Positions 51,813 through 63,689 of a stretch of DNA of 64,000 nt are shown one piece after another (positions within the stretch are counted from its first letter, which is position 1; each line of letters starts with the position of its first letter). Below the pieces are notes generated by a model. The model had not been told where the DNA came from. It searched no databases and worked only from the letters and a program-made list of their open reading frames with translations. The position numbers and the translations under genes are program-made. The DNA is from an uncultured Pelagibacteraceae bacterium (lineage in GTDB: Bacteria > Pseudomonadota > Alphaproteobacteria > Pelagibacterales > Pelagibacteraceae). The DNA lies in contig CACLEJ010000005.1 of assembly GCA_902605865.1 (NCBI GenBank), forward strand, positions 1-64,000. The letters are read 5' to 3'.

Positions 51813-52553
51813 TTAATTTATAGCTACTCTTAAGATACCTTTAATTGTTAAATTTTTATCAACCGTTTTAATACCTTTAATTGATGATTTAAATAAGTGT
51901 GCAAATCCACCTGTAAGTATAATTTTAAACTTCTTTCTAGTTTGTTTTAAAATAAGTTTAATTATATTTTCAATTAAACCAGTATAACCATGATAAAAAC
52001 CAGCTCTTACAGCAGTTTTAGTGTTTTTGCCAATGACATTTGCAGTCTTTTCTAGCTTTATTTTAGGTATTAAAGAGGCTTTATCTATTAAATTTTTCAA
52101 GGAAAGTTCTACACCCGGCGCTAAAACACCACCAATATAATCTTTTTTAATAACAATATCAAAATTGGTAGCCGTTCCAAAATCAACTATAATATAATTA
52201 AACCTACTATCAATAACTGCAATCGCATTAGCTAAACGATCAGAACCAATTTGCTTTCTATTGACTTTTATATTTATAAATTTTTTTAAATTACATGATT
52301 TCAATTCAACACAGTTCAATTTAGTAATTTCTTTAATAGTTTTTTTTATTATTTTATAAGAGTAAGGGACAACCGAGCTAAAGAGTACTTTTCTAAGTTT
52401 AGAATTATATTTTCTTAAAAATAATAATTTTTTATTGACAAATTTTTTGTTTAAATTTTTCTTATGAATTTTAATATTTTTGATCAATTTTAATTTGTTA
52501 TTATATAAACAAATCTTAATTGTAGTATTTCCAACATCTCCAATTAAATACAT
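51813..52553 (-). CDS. coaX: Type III pantothenate kinase
   Basis: 246 aa; LIGDVGNTTIKICLY, VDFGTATNFDIV, GGVLAPGVELS, LTGGFA. Confidence 0.94.
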   Translation of the reverse strand: MYLIGDVGNTTIKICLYNNKLKLIKNIKIHKKNLNKKFVNKKLLFLRKYNSKLRKVLFSSVVPYSYKIIKKTIKEITKLNCVELKSCNLKKFINIKVNRKQIGSDRLANAIAVIDSRFNYIIVDFGTATNFDIVIKKDYIGGVLAPGVELSLKNLIDKASLIPKIKLEKTANVIGKNTKTAVRAGFYHGYTGLIENIIKLILKQTRKKFKIILTGGFAHLFKSSIKGIKTVDKNLTIKGILRVAIN

Positions 52554-52556
52554 ATA

Positions 52557-53081
52557 TTAAACTCCAAATGAGTGTAAGTTTTTTTCATACATTAATTTAA
52601 TTTCTTTAAATAATTCAAGTCTTTTTAATTTTTTATTTGTATAATTATTTAAAAATGTAGTTGGATAATTATTAATTTTTGGACTACTAGAAACATTAAT
52701 TCCAATTCCTACAATTAAATATTTTCTATTCTGCTTAAAAATTGTTTCTTGCAAAATTCCACAGACCTTTTTTTTATTAATTAATATATCATTAGGTTTT
52801 TTTATTAGAATTAAAGTGTTTATTTTTTTATAAATTATTTTTTTTATTATTTTTAAATTTAAATTTATTATTTTTGATAATGATAATTTTTTACTAATTT
52901 CAAAGAAGACTGATAAAAACAAATTACCTTTTATAGATATCCATTTATTTTTTCTTTGTCCTTTACCTTTTATTTGTTGATCTGTTAAAATTATTCCTCT
53001 TTGATTGCCTTGCTTAATTAATCTTAGCGCTACATTGTTGGTGCTTTCAACTTTTTTATATAAATATTTTTTTAATTTCAT
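52557..53081 (-). CDS. birA: Biotin--[acetyl-CoA-carboxylase] ligase, short form
   Basis: 174 aa; STNNVALRLI, IILTDQQIKGKGQRKNKWISIKGNLFLSVFF, KKPNDILINKKKVCGILQE, VGIGINV. Confidence 0.9.
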   Translation of the reverse strand: MKLKKYLYKKVESTNNVALRLIKQGNQRGIILTDQQIKGKGQRKNKWISIKGNLFLSVFFEISKKLSLSKIINLNLKIIKKIIYKKINTLILIKKPNDILINKKKVCGILQETIFKQNRKYLIVGIGINVSSSPKINNYPTTFLNNYTNKKLKRLELFKEIKLMYEKNLHSFGV

Positions 53082-54496
53082 TAGATCATGGTAATTTTAG
53101 ATACTATTTCTGTTATGCCACTCGGATATATAAAGTATGCTAAAATAAATATTGTTGAAATAGCTAAAGTAATTTTTAATCCTAGATTGTGCGATGTTTC
53201 GTATTCTTCTTTTTCTGGATCAAAATATATAATTTTTATAATTCTTAGATAATAAAAAGCTGCAACTACAGTTGCTAATAATCCAACAATTGCTAAAAAA
53301 TACATTGACTGTTCTATGACAGCTAAAAAAACATAAAATTTTGCAAAGAAGCCTGCTAGAGGAGGTATTCCAGCTAAAGAAAATAAAACTATTAATAATG
53401 AGAAAGATAAAATTGGATGTTTTTTAGAAAGCCCAGATAAATCCTCTATATTCTCATAATATTTATCATTTCTCTTAAGCATAAATAAGCAGCTAAAAAA
53501 GGCTAAATTCATTACCAAATAAATAGATATATAAGTAATAGAACTTTGTATTCCTTGGTTGCTAACTGTTGCTAATCCAGCCAACGCATAGCCCATATGA
53601 CTGATTGAACTATAAGCAATTAATCTTTTTAAATTTTTTTGACCTATGGCTGCCACAGCACCAAATATCATTGAAGCTATTGAAATAAATACAATTATAG
53701 TTTGCCACTGATCATTCATATTAGCAAAAGGTGTGTACAAAAACTTTATGAATACAGAGAGTGCAGCTATTTTTGGAAGTATAGCAAAAAATAATGTTAC
53801 AGATGTTGGGGAGCCTTGATAAACATCTGGAGCCCACATATGAAAAGGTACAGCCGATATTTTAAATGCAAGACCAACTAAAATAAAGACTATCCCAAAC
53901 GTGGTACCATAATTAAATTCAGTAGAGTTTATAAGTATTTGATCAAAATTTGTACTTTCAGAAAATCCATAAGTTAATGAACACCCATATAACAGCAAAC
54001 CAGATGATAATGCGCTAAGAACAAAATATTTTAGTCCAGATTCTGTAGAAAGTAAATTGTCCCTATTAAAAGATGCAAGAACATACAAAGCTAATGATTG
54101 TAGTTCAAGGCCCATGTAAAAAACAATTAAATCATTTGAACTTATCATTATCATCATTCCCAAAATGCTGCTTAGAATTAGGATTGGGTACTCAATTTTA
54201 TTTAAATTGATAACTTGGATATATTTGGATCCAGTTAGCATTACAAAAATTCCAGATCCAACAAGTATAATCTTCATGTAATTAGACAAATTGTCTATTA
54301 AATATGATTTATTGAATAAGTAAATTGTATCTAATGAGCTGAGATTTATTATTAGTGCCAATAAAATAACTAACGATATATTAGATAAATTATAAATTAA
54401 ACTTGCACTATTTTTTTTGAAAACTCCAACTAGTAAAAATAACATTATAGATCCCGATATGAAGATTTCAGGTAATATATATTGAAAATTTTCCAT
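53081..54496 (-). CDS. nuoN: NADH-quinone oxidoreductase subunit N
   Basis: 471 aa multi-TM; FKISAVPFHMWAPDVYQGSPTSVT, LKRLIAYSSISHMGYAL. Confidence 0.96.
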   Translation of the reverse strand: MENFQYILPEIFISGSIMLFLLVGVFKKNSASLIYNLSNISLVILLALIINLSSLDTIYLFNKSYLIDNLSNYMKIILVGSGIFVMLTGSKYIQVINLNKIEYPILILSSILGMMIMISSNDLIVFYMGLELQSLALYVLASFNRDNLLSTESGLKYFVLSALSSGLLLYGCSLTYGFSESTNFDQILINSTEFNYGTTFGIVFILVGLAFKISAVPFHMWAPDVYQGSPTSVTLFFAILPKIAALSVFIKFLYTPFANMNDQWQTIIVFISIASMIFGAVAAIGQKNLKRLIAYSSISHMGYALAGLATVSNQGIQSSITYISIYLVMNLAFFSCLFMLKRNDKYYENIEDLSGLSKKHPILSFSLLIVLFSLAGIPPLAGFFAKFYVFLAVIEQSMYFLAIVGLLATVVAAFYYLRIIKIIYFDPEKEEYETSHNLGLKITLAISTIFILAYFIYPSGITEIVSKITMI

Positions 54497-55992
54497 TAGT
54501 CTTTTGATGCGAGGTTGTTAATTAAATCAAGGTTGTACATGTTTAAAGTATTCTCGACTGATGCTTCAATTGAATTCATTAAAGGCTCTGGATAAAAACC
54601 AAAAAATAAAATTGGTATTACTAAAGCTGATAAAGTGATAATTTCAAAAGTTTTTAAATCTTTCATACTTTTAAGCTCTTGATTATTCATTTCACCAAAA
54701 ACAACCCTTTTAAATAGCCACAGCATATATGCTGCTCCTAAAATTACTCCCAAACTTGCAATCATCGCTACTAGGATGTTTTTCTCAAATGCACCCATTA
54801 AAATTAAAAATTCTCCAATAAAACCTGTTGTTCCAGGTAGTCCTAGAGCTCCTAGCGTGAATACCATAAAAACAATTGCATATCTTGGCATTATGGAGAC
54901 TAAACCGCCATATTTATTTATTAGTCTTGTATGATGCCTTTCATAGACAACTCCAACACTCAAGAAAAGTGCTGCAGATACAAGTCCATGACTAATCATT
55001 TGGAAAATACTTCCCTCAATACCTTGTTGGGTCATTGTGAAGATACCCAATGTTACAAATCCCATATGTGCAACTGAGGAGTATGCTATGAGTTTTTTCA
55101 TATCTTCTTGCATCAAAGCAACCAGAGATGTGTAAATAATTGCAATTAAACTTAAGATATAAACTAACATTGTGAAATTTTCAGAAGCTATAGGAAATAA
55201 TCCTAGCGAAAATCTAATAAATCCATATCCAGCCATTTTAAGCAATATTGCTGCTAGCAATACAGATCCAACAGTTGGAGCTTCTACATGAGCATCTGGC
55301 AGCCACGTATGTACTGGCCACATAGGAGTTTTAACTGCAAAAGAACTGAAAAATGCTAACCATAATAAATTTTGATATTCAGCCTTTATGCCAAGTTCAT
55401 AAAGTTTTTCAACATCAGTGGTTCCTGTTATCCAATAGATTGAAATAATAGCAACCAACATAAGAACCGATCCTAATAAAGTGTACAGAAAAAATTTAAA
55501 AGCCGAGTAGACTCTTCTTTCTCCACCCCAAATACCAATTATTAAAAACATTGGTATAAGACCTGCCTCAAAAAATAAATAGAATACTACTAGATCAAGT
55601 GAGCAGAAAACACCAATCATAAATGTTTCCATTATTAATATGGCAATTAAGAAATCTTTAAGTTTATTTGTAATTGTAGCATTAACTGAAATAATACAAA
55701 TTGGAGTTATGAAAGTTGTTAATATTATAAATAAAATTGAAATACCATCTATTCCAACTTTATAATTTATAAATCCTGATAACCATTCTCTATTTTCTAC
55801 AAACTGAAAGTCTACTAAATTTTTATCAAAGACATACCAAAGATATAAAGATAATAAAAAATTTGCTAAAGAAATAAATAAAGCTACATATTTGGAACTT
55901 TGATATTTTCCACTTGATGATTTTGTGAATAATATAAATAAAGCACCTATTGTTGGTAGTAAAATTAAGGACGATAAAATAGGAAAGTTCAT
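54496..55992 (-). CDS. nuoM: NADH-quinone oxidoreductase subunit M
   Basis: 498 aa multi-TM; FAVKTPMWPVHTWLPDAHVEAPTVGSV, MKKLIAYSSVAHMGFV. Confidence 0.96.
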   Translation of the reverse strand: MNFPILSSLILLPTIGALFILFTKSSSGKYQSSKYVALFISLANFLLSLYLWYVFDKNLVDFQFVENREWLSGFINYKVGIDGISILFIILTTFITPICIISVNATITNKLKDFLIAILIMETFMIGVFCSLDLVVFYLFFEAGLIPMFLIIGIWGGERRVYSAFKFFLYTLLGSVLMLVAIISIYWITGTTDVEKLYELGIKAEYQNLLWLAFFSSFAVKTPMWPVHTWLPDAHVEAPTVGSVLLAAILLKMAGYGFIRFSLGLFPIASENFTMLVYILSLIAIIYTSLVALMQEDMKKLIAYSSVAHMGFVTLGIFTMTQQGIEGSIFQMISHGLVSAALFLSVGVVYERHHTRLINKYGGLVSIMPRYAIVFMVFTLGALGLPGTTGFIGEFLILMGAFEKNILVAMIASLGVILGAAYMLWLFKRVVFGEMNNQELKSMKDLKTFEIITLSALVIPILFFGFYPEPLMNSIEASVENTLNMYNLDLINNLASKD

Positions 55993-57905
55993 TAGTTTAA
56001 TATCAGTATTGTTAGTAAAACTGAAAATCCAATCAACATAACAAATGCATATTGATAAATAAATCCAGATTGAAATTTGACTGCCTTAATTGATAAATTT
56101 TTAATTACACTTGAAATCCCATCAGGACCAAATTTATCTATTATTGATCCATCAACTTTTTTCCATAAAAACTTTCCAATTTTTTTTGAAGGATTGACGA
56201 ACAAATAATCGTACATTTCATCGAAGTACCATTTCTTAACTAAAAATTGATAAATTGGCTCATTCATTTCTTTCAGTCCATTTACTATTTTTGTGTTTTT
56301 TAGATATAAATAATAAGAAAATGGAATTGCAGAGGTAACAAGTATAGGCGTTAAAAACAAAAACCAAGTTGGTGGATGATCTGTGCTTAGTGGTTCTAAA
56401 AATTTTATAGATTGAGCCCAAAATTCATATGCTATCTCATGACCTATAAACAAACCTTTAAAGGCCATACCTGCAAAAATAGCACCTATTGCTAAGATAA
56501 TTAAAGGAGCAATCATAACAAAAGGAGACTCGTGTACTTTATCAATACTAAGTTCTTTATTGTTAAAATTACCATGGAATGTTTTAAATATAAGTCTCCA
56601 AGAATAAATTGAGGTTAATAAAGCTGTAACAATACCCACAAAAGCTGCGAGCATTCCAACTCCATTTCCTCTTAGGTACGCGAATTCTATTATTGCGTCT
56701 TTGGAATAGAAACCTGATAAAAATGGAAAACCTGTTAAAGCAAGAGTTCCTATGAGCATTAATACATATGTGTATGGAAGTTTCTTGATAACTCCACCCA
56801 TTTTATTTATATCTTGTTCGTCATGAAATGAATGAATTACAGCACCAGCTCCTAAAAATAGTAAGGCTTTAAAAAAAGCATGTGTAAATAGATGAAACAT
56901 CGCAACATTATAAGCACCTACCCCAGCAGCAAAAAACATATAGCCTAATTGACTACAAGTAGAATAAGCAATAATTTTTTTAATATCATTTTGAACAAGT
57001 GCAACTGTTGCTGCAAAAAAAGCAGTAGTCATTCCAATTATGGTTATAACTGTTAGAGCTAATGGAGAGTATTCATATATAGGTGAGCATCTGACGATCA
57101 GAAATACTCCGGCAGTTACCATTGTTGCAGCGTGAATTAATGCAGATACTGGCGTTGGGCCTTCCATAGCATCAGGCAACCATGTGTGTAATAAAAATTG
57201 AGCCGATTTACCCATTGCTCCAATTAATAAAAGTAAACAAATCAAATCAATAATTTCTATATTAATACCAATGAAATTTATTTTTTTATCTAAAATATTT
57301 GGGATTTGTTCAAAAACCTCGTCATAATTGACTGAACCAAAAATATAAAAAATCAGAAAAATTCCTAGCGCTAAACCAAAATCACCAACTCTATTAACAA
57401 CAAAGGCTTTTATTGCAGCCTTGTTTGCACTTTCTTTTTTAAACCAAAAACCAATTAAAAAATATGAGCATAAACCTACACCTTCCCAACCAAAAAATAG
57501 TTGAATAAAATTATCTGAACTTACTAAAGTTAACATTGCAAAAGTAAATAAAGACAAATATGCCATGAATCTTGTTTTATGAGGATCGTGTGACATATAA
57601 CCAATTGAATAAATATGAACCAAGGCTGAAACAAAATTTACTACAACAAACATAACTGCTGATAAAGCATCAATTTTTATTGACCAGTTAACATTTAATG
57701 TTCCAGAATTGATCCAAGTAGCTATAACAAGATTGTTTGAATAATCTGAACTAATAACTTTATACAAAACAATTAAAGAGAGTATTGCTGAAATACTAAC
57801 AAACAAACTTGTCAAAACTTGAGAATTTCTGTCTCCTATTTTTTTTCCAAAAAAACCACTAATTACAGATCCTATTAGAGGTAGAAATAAAATTAGGTAT
57901 TCCAT
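55992..57905 (-). CDS. nuoL: NADH-quinone oxidoreductase subunit L
   Basis: 637 aa multi-TM; GKSAQFLLHTWLPDAMEGPTPVSALIHAATMVTAG. Confidence 0.97.
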   Translation of the reverse strand: MEYLILFLPLIGSVISGFFGKKIGDRNSQVLTSLFVSISAILSLIVLYKVISSDYSNNLVIATWINSGTLNVNWSIKIDALSAVMFVVVNFVSALVHIYSIGYMSHDPHKTRFMAYLSLFTFAMLTLVSSDNFIQLFFGWEGVGLCSYFLIGFWFKKESANKAAIKAFVVNRVGDFGLALGIFLIFYIFGSVNYDEVFEQIPNILDKKINFIGINIEIIDLICLLLLIGAMGKSAQFLLHTWLPDAMEGPTPVSALIHAATMVTAGVFLIVRCSPIYEYSPLALTVITIIGMTTAFFAATVALVQNDIKKIIAYSTCSQLGYMFFAAGVGAYNVAMFHLFTHAFFKALLFLGAGAVIHSFHDEQDINKMGGVIKKLPYTYVLMLIGTLALTGFPFLSGFYSKDAIIEFAYLRGNGVGMLAAFVGIVTALLTSIYSWRLIFKTFHGNFNNKELSIDKVHESPFVMIAPLIILAIGAIFAGMAFKGLFIGHEIAYEFWAQSIKFLEPLSTDHPPTWFLFLTPILVTSAIPFSYYLYLKNTKIVNGLKEMNEPIYQFLVKKWYFDEMYDYLFVNPSKKIGKFLWKKVDGSIIDKFGPDGISSVIKNLSIKAVKFQSGFIYQYAFVMLIGFSVLLTILILN

Positions 57906-57906
57906 T

Positions 57907-58218
57907 TTATCCTTTTAAATTTTTAATCTCTTCAACTCTTATTGTGTCTGAATTTCTAAAATAAACTACAATTATGGCTAATCCGATAGCAGCTTCAGCA
58001 GCTGCAACTGTTAAAATAAATAGTGTAAATATTTGCCCACTTAAATCATTAATAAATATAGAAAAGGCAACAAGATTTATGTTAACTGCTAGTAAAATTA
58101 GCTCAATACTCATTAAAATAACTATTACATTTTTTCTATTAAGGAAAATACCCACAACACCAATAGTAAATATAATTGCAGCTAATGTTAAATAATGTCC
58201 TAAACCTATGCTAAGCAT
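57907..58218 (-). CDS. nuoK: NADH-quinone oxidoreductase subunit K
   Basis: 103 aa; [37 protein letters not shown]. Confidence 0.97.
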   Translation of the reverse strand: MLSIGLGHYLTLAAIIFTIGVVGIFLNRKNVIVILMSIELILLAVNINLVAFSIFINDLSGQIFTLFILTVAAAEAAIGLAIIVVYFRNSDTIRVEEIKNLKG

Positions 58219-58846
58219 CTATTTTAACCCCTTTATTTCTCTCAGCCTCAACTAAATCAACACCTTCATCTCTTTCTCTAGAAATTTGCTTAATATAACT
58301 TTGTCTTTTAACTCCGGCTCTTTCTCTATAAGTTAAAACAATTGCTCCTATCATAGCAACTAACAAAATCATTCCTGAAATTTGAAATAGAAGTATATAA
58401 TCTGTATATAAAACATTTCCAATAGACCTAGTATTAGTGACTTCAGTAGATATATTTATTGAAAGGCTATTTAATAAGTCAGGTTTATATTTCCATCCTC
58501 CAATTACAATTATAAGTTCAAAAAAAATAATTAAGCTAACTAATAAGCCAACTGGTATATGAGTTCCACCATCCCACCTTGAGCTAAACCACTGACCTTT
58601 TTGTTCAGCCACATTTAACATCATCACAACAAATAAAAAGAGAACTGCAACAGCTCCAACATAAACTATAAGCATTATCATGCCTAAAAATTCTGCACCT
58701 ATCATAATAAACAAACATGATATGCTAATGAAATCTAGAATTAAAAAAAATACAGAGTGAACAGTATTTTTTGAGACTGTTACCATGACTGCAGAAATAA
58801 TAGCTATTAAGGAGAAAATATAGAAGAAAACTGAGTGTGCAATCAT
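58211..58846 (-). CDS. nuoJ: NADH-quinone oxidoreductase subunit J
   Basis: 211 aa; [51 protein letters not shown]. Confidence 0.96.
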   Translation of the reverse strand: MIAHSVFFYIFSLIAIISAVMVTVSKNTVHSVFFLILDFISISCLFIMIGAEFLGMIMLIVYVGAVAVLFLFVVMMLNVAEQKGQWFSSRWDGGTHIPVGLLVSLIIFFELIIVIGGWKYKPDLLNSLSINISTEVTNTRSIGNVLYTDYILLFQISGMILLVAMIGAIVLTYRERAGVKRQSYIKQISRERDEGVDLVEAERNKGVKIDA

Positions 58847-58850
58847 AAGA

Positions 58851-59336
58851 TTACCTGTGGGAACTATCAGCCTTTATATTGGCAGCTAAAATGTTTTCCC
58901 ACCTATCTCCATTTTCCAAGAGTTTTTCTTTTGTATAATAAAGCTCTTCTCTCGACTCTGTCGCAAATTCAAAATTAGGACCTTGGACAATCGCATCTAC
59001 GGGACAAGACTCTTCACAAAGACCACAATATATACACTTAAGCATATCAATATCATATCTTACAGTTTTTCTACTACCATCATCTCTTTCCTTTGACTCA
59101 ATTGTAATAGCTTGAGCTGGGCATACAGCTTCACAAAGCTTACAAGCTATGCATCTTTCTTCACCGTTAGGATATCTTCTAAGAGCGTGCTCTCCTCTAG
59201 ACCTTGTACCTAATGATCCTTTTTCAAAAGGATAATTAATTGTCTTTTTTGCCTTAAAAGTCTCTTTTATTGCAATTAATAAACCAGTCACAAAATCAAT
59301 CATGAATATAGTTTTTAATAATCGTGAAATTTTCAT
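58851..59336 (-). CDS. nuoI: NADH-quinone oxidoreductase subunit I
   Basis: 161 aa; two 4Fe-4S motifs [16 protein letters not shown] and [16 protein letters not shown]. Confidence 0.97.
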   Translation of the reverse strand: MKISRLLKTIFMIDFVTGLLIAIKETFKAKKTINYPFEKGSLGTRSRGEHALRRYPNGEERCIACKLCEAVCPAQAITIESKERDDGSRKTVRYDIDMLKCIYCGLCEESCPVDAIVQGPNFEFATESREELYYTKEKLLENGDRWENILAANIKADSSHR

Positions 59337-60338
59337 TTATTTCCCTGGTAGCAAATCAAAATATAGTAAAAAACTTGAAGTTAAAACAACATAAAACAGT
59401 GAAAATGGGAGAAATATCTTCCAACCAAGCTTCATTAATTGGTCATATCTGTATCTTGGTACAGTTGCTTTAACTAGCGCAAATAAAATAAATAAAAATA
59501 ATATTTTAAAGATTAACCAAAATGGACCTGGGATAACATTAAATGGGAAGATATCTATTGGAGATAACCAGCCACCCAAAAATAAAACTGCTCCCATTGC
59601 ACACATTAACAGAATGTTTGCGTATTCTCCTAACCAAAACATAGCATACATCATCCCTGAATATTCAGTTTGATATCCTGCCACCAATTCTGCTTCTGCT
59701 TCTGGTAAATCAAATGGAGGACGGTTTGTTTCTGCTAATGCAGAAATAAAAAAAATTACAAACATAGGAAACAAAGGAATTACAAACCATAAATTTTGTT
59801 GTGCCATAACGATGTCACTTAAGTTTAAAGATCCAACACATAAGAGAACATTAATTATTATAACTCCTATTGAAACTTCGTATGAAACCATTTGCGCAGC
59901 AGACCTGATTGCACCTAAAAAAGGATATTTAGAATTGGATGCCCATCCACCCATAATTATTCCATATACACCTAATGATGAAACAGCAAAAAGATATAAA
60001 ATACCAACATTGATGTCAGCTAGAACAAAATCCTCTCCAAATGGAATTACAGCCCATGATATTAATGCTAATGTCATTGTAACAACAGGAGCTAATACAA
60101 ACACAAGTTTGTTTGAACTTGCAGGTATTATTATTTCTTTAAATATATATTTTAATGCATCTGCTAGTGATTGAAATAAACCGAACGGGCCAACAACATT
60201 GGGTCCTCTCCTTTTTTGAACAAAGGCCCAAACTCTTCTATCAAGCCAAACTATCATTGCCACAGAAACTAAAACAGGTACTAATAAAAATAAAATTTTA
60301 TAAACTTCAGTAAATAATATTGAAAAATAAGAGTCCAT
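59337..60338 (-). CDS. nuoH: NADH-quinone oxidoreductase subunit H
   Basis: 333 aa; [51 protein letters not shown]. Confidence 0.97.
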   Translation of the reverse strand: MDSYFSILFTEVYKILFLLVPVLVSVAMIVWLDRRVWAFVQKRRGPNVVGPFGLFQSLADALKYIFKEIIIPASSNKLVFVLAPVVTMTLALISWAVIPFGEDFVLADINVGILYLFAVSSLGVYGIIMGGWASNSKYPFLGAIRSAAQMVSYEVSIGVIIINVLLCVGSLNLSDIVMAQQNLWFVIPLFPMFVIFFISALAETNRPPFDLPEAEAELVAGYQTEYSGMMYAMFWLGEYANILLMCAMGAVLFLGGWLSPIDIFPFNVIPGPFWLIFKILFLFILFALVKATVPRYRYDQLMKLGWKIFLPFSLFYVVLTSSFLLYFDLLPGK

Positions 60339-62365
60339 TAACCCTCAGTTCCAGTTTTTTTCAAATTAGCTCTTGCATATCTACACTCTGACATTGTTTT
60401 GGATGCACGAGCAATGGTATTAGAATAGTAATAATCAATATCTTCAACTAATATTTTTTCATCTTTCAAATTATATTTAGGAACTTCAAAATTTTTAATA
60501 TTTTCATTATTTAAATAGTTTTGCATATTTTTTAGTAGTTCATCTTTATTACTAAATAGAAGATTTCCTTGGATAAAAGAAGATAATTCATTAATTATTT
60601 GCCAATCTTCTTTAGCTTCTCCTGGAGGATAAGAAGCTTTATATGCTTTTTGAAGCTTTCCCTCTAAGTTAGTGAAATATCCATCTTGTTCAGTATATGC
60701 AGCTCCAGGCAATATAAGATCTGCCATATCTGCACCATTATCACCATGACTTCCAATATAAATTATAAATTCATTATTTTTTTTAATTTTGAGGTTATCT
60801 TGACCTAATAAAAAAATAACTTTTGCGTCACCATCCTCAATTTTTTTTAGAGTTTTATTACTTCCATTATTTGAGGAAAAAATACCTAAATCATAAGAAC
60901 CAACGGCTGATGCATCAGTTGATAAAATATTCAGTGCATTCCAATTATTATCAATTTTATTAATACTAGTTAAATACCTTTTTAACTCTTCAAATATGTA
61001 TGCGCCGTTGTTACTATTTAATATTGATTGACCTAAGATAATTATAGGTTTTTCTGCACTGGCAATTTTGTTTGAGAGATTGTGTTCATTTTTGATTATT
61101 TTATCAATTACTTTTGAATTATTTTCTAAAACTTTATAAGGATAAGTTAAATCACCCACATCCTCTAAAGAAAATATTTCAGTTTTATTTTTTAAATAAG
61201 TTTTTCTTATTCTTGAGTTTAATATAGTTGCCTCAAATCTAGGGTTTGTGCCTATTAGTAATATAAGATCACTTTCTTCAATCCCTTCTATGCTAGAATT
61301 AAATAAATAATTTCTTCTGTTTTCAAAATTTATATAAGTATGTTTAGCTCTAGAATCTAAATAACTAGAATTTAATGTTTTTTGAAATAGGTTTTTAACA
61401 GCAAACATAGTTTCCATGTTTGTCATATCACCAGTTAAACCAACTATTTTGTCGGGTGATGTTGTTGAAATTTTTTCTTTTATTTTTTTGTATGCATCTG
61501 GCCAACTTATTTCTTCAAAGTTTCCATTATTTTTTATAAATGGTGTGTCTAATCTTTGATTTTTTAAACCATCGCATGCATATCTTGTTTTATCAGAAAT
61601 CCACTCCTCATTAATTTCCTCATTAATTCTTGGTAAAACTCTTTTTACTTCCCAATCATAAGTATCCACTCTAATGTTTGACCCAATAGCATCCATTACA
61701 TCGATAGTTTCTGTTTTTTTTAGTTCCCATGGTCTAGCCTCAAATACATAAGGTTTAGAAGTTAAGGCGCCTACAGGACACAAGTCTATTACATTTGCTG
61801 ACATTTCGGACTCCATTGATTTCTCCAAATAAGTTGTGATTTCCATGTTTTCTCCTCGGCCAATTGCACCTAACTCGGGTACACCTGCTACTTCTGTGGC
61901 AAATCTTATACATCTAGTACAATGAATACATCTTGTCATTTGGGTTTTTATTAATGGTCCCATATATTTTTCAGGTACATATCTTTTATTTTCTTTAAAT
62001 CTTGATTTATCAATTCCATAAAACATAGATTGATCCTGTAAATCACACTCACCACCTTGATCACAAACAGGACAATCCAAAGGATGGTTAGCCAGTAAAA
62101 ACTCCATCACACCTTTTCTTGCTTTTTCAACTTTTTCTGTATTTGTTTTAATAACCATTCCTTCGGCTGCAGGCATTGCGCATGAAGCTATAGGTTTTGG
62201 TGATTTTTCCATTTCGACCAAACACATACGACAATTTCCAGCTATGGAAAGTTTCTCATGATAACAAAATCTTGGTATTTCAGCTCCGGCTTGTTCACAA
62301 GCTTGGAGTACAGTAAGACCATCTTCAACTTCGATATCAATATCGTTTACTTTTAATTTAGGCAT
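60338..62365 (-). CDS. nuoG: NADH-quinone oxidoreductase subunit G
   Basis: 675 aa; 2Fe-2S ferredoxin region, [39 protein letters not shown]. Confidence 0.96.
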   Translation of the reverse strand: MPKLKVNDIDIEVEDGLTVLQACEQAGAEIPRFCYHEKLSIAGNCRMCLVEMEKSPKPIASCAMPAAEGMVIKTNTEKVEKARKGVMEFLLANHPLDCPVCDQGGECDLQDQSMFYGIDKSRFKENKRYVPEKYMGPLIKTQMTRCIHCTRCIRFATEVAGVPELGAIGRGENMEITTYLEKSMESEMSANVIDLCPVGALTSKPYVFEARPWELKKTETIDVMDAIGSNIRVDTYDWEVKRVLPRINEEINEEWISDKTRYACDGLKNQRLDTPFIKNNGNFEEISWPDAYKKIKEKISTTSPDKIVGLTGDMTNMETMFAVKNLFQKTLNSSYLDSRAKHTYINFENRRNYLFNSSIEGIEESDLILLIGTNPRFEATILNSRIRKTYLKNKTEIFSLEDVGDLTYPYKVLENNSKVIDKIIKNEHNLSNKIASAEKPIIILGQSILNSNNGAYIFEELKRYLTSINKIDNNWNALNILSTDASAVGSYDLGIFSSNNGSNKTLKKIEDGDAKVIFLLGQDNLKIKKNNEFIIYIGSHGDNGADMADLILPGAAYTEQDGYFTNLEGKLQKAYKASYPPGEAKEDWQIINELSSFIQGNLLFSNKDELLKNMQNYLNNENIKNFEVPKYNLKDEKILVEDIDYYYSNTIARASKTMSECRYARANLKKTGTEG

Positions 62366-63689
62366 TTTCCTTTTCTAACAAATGTTGATCAACAAGGTAT
62401 GGAATATTTTTATTTTTTTTCACAACAGGGTCAAATTTATTTCTTTCAAGTATTTCATCTTTAAAATGTCTGATTAATCCTTGAACTGGCCAAGAGGAAC
62501 CTTCACCAAATGCACAAATAGTGTGACCTTCTATTTGTTTTGTTACATCAAAGAGCATATCTACTTCATCTGGAGTTGCCTCACCTGCTGCCATTCGTTC
62601 CAACATTCTCCACATCCATCCAGATCCTTCCCTACATGGAGTACACTGACCACAACTTTCATGTTTATAAAATCTAGCTATTCTTGCCATACACTTAATA
62701 ATATCTTGATCATTATTGATCACAACGATACCAGCTGTTCCTAGTCCTGTTTTATTTTCAACACAAGCATCAAAATCCATTTTCATATTGTCACAAATTT
62801 CTTTAGGTAACATTGGCATTGAAGAACCACCAGGTATTACAGCTTTGAGATTGTCCCATCCACCAACTACACCTCCAGCATGAGTTTCAATTAATTCTTT
62901 AAGTGGAATTCCCATTTCTTCCTCTACATTACATGGGTTATTGACATTTCCAGAAATACAGTAAATTTTTGTTCCAGTATTTTTAGGTCTTCCAAGTGAA
63001 CTAAACCATTTTGCACCTCTTCTTAGAATTGTAGGGACAGCTGCAACAGTTTCAACATTATTAATTATAGTGGGACATCCATATAATCCAATTAATGCAG
63101 GAAATGGTGGCTTTAATCTTGGTTGTCCTTTTTTTCCTTCCAAACTCTCCAATAGTGCTGTTTCTTCACCACAAATGTAAGCGCCAGCGCCATAATGAAT
63201 ATAAATGTCTAAATCCCATCCTGAATTTAAAGCATTTTTACCAATTAAATTATTTTTATAAGCCTCATCGATTGCAGTTTGTAGTTTTTGCCCTTCATTA
63301 AAATATTCACCTCTAATATAAATATAACATTTATGGGCATTTACTGCGTAAGAAGCAATTAAGCATCCTTCTATTAATTTGTGAGGTTCAAATCTTAATA
63401 TATCTCTATCTTTGCATGTTCCAGGCTCAGACTCATCAGCATTGATAACTAGATAGTGTGGTCTAGATCCTACTTCTTTAGGTGCAAATGACCATTTTAG
63501 ACCAGTTGGAAAACCAGCTCCACCACGTCCTCTAAGCTCAGAAGATTTAACTTCATTGATTATCCACTCTCTTCCTTTTTCTAAAATACCTTTTGTTCCA
63601 TTCCAATCATTTCTTAATTTAGCAGATTCTATATCAGCACCACTATCATTGTATAAATTTTGAAATATTCTATCTTCGTCTTTAAGCAT
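62358..63689 (-). CDS. nuoF: NADH-quinone oxidoreductase subunit F
   Basis: 443 aa; [48 protein letters not shown]. Confidence 0.97.
   Translation of the reverse strand: MLKDEDRIFQNLYNDSGADIESAKLRNDWNGTKGILEKGREWIINEVKSSELRGRGGAGFPTGLKWSFAPKEVGSRPHYLVINADESEPGTCKDRDILRFEPHKLIEGCLIASYAVNAHKCYIYIRGEYFNEGQKLQTAIDEAYKNNLIGKNALNSGWDLDIYIHYGAGAYICGEETALLESLEGKKGQPRLKPPFPALIGLYGCPTIINNVETVAAVPTILRRGAKWFSSLGRPKNTGTKIYCISGNVNNPCNVEEEMGIPLKELIETHAGGVVGGWDNLKAVIPGGSSMPMLPKEICDNMKMDFDACVENKTGLGTAGIVVINNDQDIIKCMARIARFYKHESCGQCTPCREGSGWMWRMLERMAAGEATPDEVDMLFDVTKQIEGHTICAFGEGSSWPVQGLIRHFKDEILERNKFDPVVKKNKNIPYLVDQHLLEKENA

Noticed and set aside
59812-60174. 120-aa plus-strand ORF opposite nuoH
   Set aside because: Antisense shadow of a highly conserved nuoH region; no independent evidence.
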